Position numbers and translations under genes: made by a program. From an uncultured Methanobrevibacter sp. (GTDB lineage: Archaea; Methanobacteriota; Methanobacteria; Methanobacteriales; Methanobacteriaceae): 39,819 nucleotides of DNA. The notes beneath the pieces are model-generated. The model worked only from the letters and a program-made list of their open reading frames with translations, searched no databases and was not told where the DNA came from. Shown here piece after piece: positions 37,637 through 39,819 of this stretch; position 1 is the first letter of the stretch, and every line of letters begins with the position of its first letter. The stretch covers positions 1-39,819 of the forward strand of contig NZ_CAJOKH010000002.1 of the NCBI RefSeq assembly GCF_905235195.1, in the 5' to 3' direction.

Positions 37637-38761
37637 ATGCTTTCAAATGATTATGTGAAAGATATAATTCGAAAGGATAGAAAAACATTTTTGAATGATT
37701 ATGAAGCTTCACAATCAAATAATATGTCTGATAAAGTTGAGAATAATAATTCTAATTCAAATGTTCCTTTAATTGCAGATTTTACTGAATATAATCCTTT
37801 ACATAATGGTCATTTTCATTGTATGAAAGTAGCTAAAGATAATGTCCCTAATGGTCTTTTTGTAGCTATTGTTCCAGGATTGTTTGAAAGAAGTGGTAGA
37901 GGACTGCCCTATATATTACATAGATATTCAAGAGCAGAAATTGCAGTAAATGTTGGTGCAGATATTGTTATTGAAGGTCCTCCTATGGGTATAATGGGTT
38001 CAGGCCAATATTCTTTAGCTTTGTGTAAGATTTTTCAAGCTTTAAATACAGATTTTATTCCAAGAGGATATAATCCCTTTGAAAGTTTTGATGATATATT
38101 AAATCGTATAAGATTAGGTCATGGAATTGCACCTAAACCTTATAAAATTGTTGATATGGATACTAATGAAATTATAATGAAAGATAAATTAGAAGAAGAT
38201 AATTATGTAATAGTGTCTTTTTCAAAATCTTTAAAAAATTTAGGCTTTGATTTTAAAGACAAATTTATATTTGTTCGCAGAATCGAAGGTGTTAGTGGCA
38301 GTTTAATACGTAAAGCTGTAGAAGAAAATAACTTTTCCAATGTTCAAAATATGATGCCTGATGAAACTATTTCAATTTTTAAAAGAGAAGTGAAATTAAA
38401 TCATGCTCCGTTACATATGATTCGGGATGAGGAAACTATTTTGGACAATGCAAATAATTTATCTTTTAATCATTTATCCTCTTTAAACTTATTTGATGAT
38501 AAGTTAGCTTCAAAATTAATCGAAACTCGTGAGGTAAAACCTTTTGAGAATTTAGAAGAATTATCAAATTCTATTTCATATGGGTTCTCTTCAAATTATA
38601 AAAATCGGGTTTTAAGTATATTGGAGGCTAATATTAGTAAAGATATAATATTCAATTACATTGAAAAATATCCTTATACTATACGTGTCTTAGATTATAA
38701 AAATGAAGATGCATTAAATGAATTTAAAAATAGAATAACTAATAGGAGATTAGTATTATGA
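37637..38761 (+). CDS. HIGH-type nucleotidyltransferase, TmcAL-like (tRNA-Met cytidine acetate ligase family)
   Basis: 374 residues. After about 43 polar residues comes [20 protein letters not shown] with the HxGH motif at 56-59, then an [21 protein letters not shown] segment and [12 protein letters not shown] (217-228), the ISxSxxR-like motif. This is the layout of TmcAL (DUF795), which in bacteria makes N4-acetylcytidine on elongator tRNA-Met. The archaeal substrate is unknown. The N-terminal extension has no domain I recognise. The gene seems leaderless and overlaps the FKBP gene by ATGA, so the two are cotranscribed. Confidence 0.75.
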   Translation: MLSNDYVKDIIRKDRKTFLNDYEASQSNNMSDKVENNNSNSNVPLIADFTEYNPLHNGHFHCMKVAKDNVPNGLFVAIVPGLFERSGRGLPYILHRYSRAEIAVNVGADIVIEGPPMGIMGSGQYSLALCKIFQALNTDFIPRGYNPFESFDDILNRIRLGHGIAPKPYKIVDMDTNEIIMKDKLEEDNYVIVSFSKSLKNLGFDFKDKFIFVRRIEGVSGSLIRKAVEENNFSNVQNMMPDETISIFKREVKLNHAPLHMIRDEETILDNANNLSFNHLSSLNLFDDKLASKLIETREVKPFENLEELSNSISYGFSSNYKNRVLSILEANISKDIIFNYIEKYPYTIRVLDYKNEDALNEFKNRITNRRLVL

Positions 38762-39507
38762 CAATAAAAAATGGAGATTTTGTTAAAATTAATTTTACCG
38801 GTAAAATAGATGAAACTGGAGATGTTTTCGATACCACATATGAAGATGTGGCAAAAGAAGCAGGAATAATTGTTGAAAATAAAGATTATTCTCCAATACC
38901 AATAGTTGTTGGTGGAAATCATTTAGTACCTGCTATTGAAGAAGCAATTGTAGGATTAAAAGAAGGGGATCAAAAAGAAGTTAAAGTATCTCCTGAAAAT
39001 GGTTTTGGAGAAAGAAATCCTAACTTAATCCAATTAGTTCCTATGAAAGAATTTAAAAAACAAGGCATTAAACCTGTTCCAGGTATGAGAATTACTTCAG
39101 AGGGTCAAAATGCTAAAGTTTTAACTGTAAGTGGTGGAAGAGTAAAACTTGATTTCAATCATGAATTAGCGGGTAAACACCTTACATATGATGTTAAAGT
39201 TGATGAGATTATTGATGATGATAATGAAAAAGTTAAAAGTATGATTCAATTACATTATGCATATCCAAATATGGATATTGACAAGACGGAAGTAAACTTT
39301 GATGGTAATACTGTAAATATTAAATTAGATGAAATTACACGTTTTGATCAAAAACCATATATGGATGTTACTCTTTCAAGATTCAGAATAGCAAAAGACA
39401 TCTGGGAAAACATGGATGTTGAAAAAGTCCAATTTGTTGACACTTTTGAAAAGAAAAGTGTTGAACCGGAAGCAGATGAATTAGTAGAAGAGGATAAAGA
39501 AGAATAG
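38758..39507 (+). CDS. FKBP-type peptidyl-prolyl cis-trans isomerase, long SlyD-like type
   Basis: 249 residues. The FKBP domain with an inserted chaperone flap covers about 1-155: [30 protein letters not shown], then [39 protein letters not shown] and [16 protein letters not shown]-terminal domain of about 90 residues, typical of the long archaeal form, ends in an acidic tail ([14 protein letters not shown]). It catalyses proline isomerisation and acts as a folding helper in the cytoplasm. AGGAG lies upstream within the preceding gene. Confidence 0.92.
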   Translation: MTIKNGDFVKINFTGKIDETGDVFDTTYEDVAKEAGIIVENKDYSPIPIVVGGNHLVPAIEEAIVGLKEGDQKEVKVSPENGFGERNPNLIQLVPMKEFKKQGIKPVPGMRITSEGQNAKVLTVSGGRVKLDFNHELAGKHLTYDVKVDEIIDDDNEKVKSMIQLHYAYPNMDIDKTEVNFDGNTVNIKLDEITRFDQKPYMDVTLSRFRIAKDIWENMDVEKVQFVDTFEKKSVEPEADELVEEDKEE

Positions 39508-39530
39508 ATTTTTCTACTATCTTTTTTCTT
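39482..39530 (+). terminator. possible terminator after the FKBP gene
   Basis: TAGTAGAA (39482-39489) can pair with TTCTACTA (39512-39519) across a 22-base loop that includes the stop codon; a T-rich run follows. The long loop makes it weaker than the mcr, mtr and mvh terminators. Confidence 0.4.
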
Positions 39531-39720
39531 TTATTTTTCTTATTTTTCTTATTTTTTTCAATTAGTTTTTTAGTCTTTATATTTTCATAAATTATTTTAA
39601 GCAGATTCAAAATTTCCTTAACATTATAATAACTTTTTTTTAAATTCAATTTTTTTCTAATTTTTTGTATTTTGTTTAAGAATTTTTTATTTTTTAAATT
39701 CTTTTTCCTGATAATAATTT
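39508..39720. other. T-rich spacer, no gene seen
   Basis: T-rich sequence after the FKBP gene. An open frame on the minus strand (39649-39383) is Lys-rich low-complexity shadow of this tract and of the FKBP 3' end, so I do not accept it. Confidence 0.5.
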
Positions 39721-39819
39721 GGGGCTGTAAAAAATTTAACTGATAAGCCTCCCAATCAACTTACAAATTTATACAATTATTTTAAATTACACTTGAAATA
39801 GTTCTGTAAGTCAACATAG
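39721..39819. mobile_element. possible edge of an insertion sequence running off the window
   Basis: At 39721 the T-rich spacer changes abruptly to GGGGCTGTAAAAAATTTAAC, which resembles the GGGGCTGT-type ends of some insertion sequences. On the minus strand a frame enters from the window edge, reads YVDLQNYFKCNLK and stops at 39779-39777. That could be the last codons of a transposase. The second end is not in the window, so this is only a suggestion. Confidence 0.22.

Noticed and set aside
39383-39649. 88-codon minus-strand frame with a Lys/Asn-rich sequence
   Set aside because: It is low-complexity translation of a T-rich spacer and of the FKBP 3' end.
1-39819. tRNA or rRNA genes
   Set aside because: I looked for GC-rich cloverleaf or rRNA blocks in the spacers and found none. 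In this AT-rich genome they would stand out. A tRNAscan run would be decisive.

Overview
The window is about 40 kb of very AT-rich archaeal chromosome from a hydrogen-consuming methanogen of the order Methanobacteriales. The evidence is complete mcrBDCGA and mtrEDCBAFGH operons, an mvhDGAB hydrogenase operon, methanogenesis marker genes, archaeal TATA promoters and GGTGAT-type ribosome binding sites. The low GC and the partial adhesin-like gene at the left edge point to the gut genera Methanosphaera or Methanobrevibacter. From memory of gene order, the close linkage of mcr, mtr, suf and mvh fits Methanosphaera slightly better, but the genus is not proven by the sequence.

Layout. 1-1674 (-): 5' part of a secreted adhesin-like protein, broken by an in-frame TAG. 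1675-2223: spacer with a duplicated block of about 145 bp. 2224-12642: housekeeping and transport genes (trm1, a DegT-type aminotransferase, an NcsA-like tRNA thiolase, a small membrane protein, an NSS transporter, a CorC/TlyC-like CBS protein, a DUF1922 zinc protein, a TraB-domain protein, comB and an unrecognised 182-residue protein). 12761-15058: mmp7 (+) and mmp10 (-). 15524-20504: structured leader and mcr operon. 20603-25632: leader and mtr operon. 26004-31235: mmp14, cobY, a PRC-barrel gene and sufCB. 31706-35957: long structured leader and mvhDGAB. 36093-39507: pyrC (-), a HIGH-family nucleotidyltransferase and an FKBP/SlyD prolyl isomerase. The last 100 bp may be the edge of an insertion sequence.

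The genes form one functional block. Mvh oxidises H2 and feeds heterodisulfide reductase. Mtr and Mcr carry the last two methyl-transfer steps. comB belongs to coenzyme M synthesis. cobY serves the cobamide needed by MtrA and Mmp10. Mmp10 methylates the McrA arginine. McrC and Mmp7 belong to Mcr activation. Suf assembles the iron-sulfur clusters that Mvh and the others need. All catalytic and modified McrA residues I checked fall at the same residue numbers as in Methanothermobacter.

The most interesting signal is not coding. At mcr, mtr and mvh the transcription start predicted from the TATA box falls at, or 1-2 nt before, the first base of a stem-loop. The mcr leader folds as an apparent three-way junction. 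The mvh leader carries twin AAAACGTTTT palindromes, a 17-bp hairpin and a small hairpin that holds the ribosome binding site. Two other genes look leaderless.
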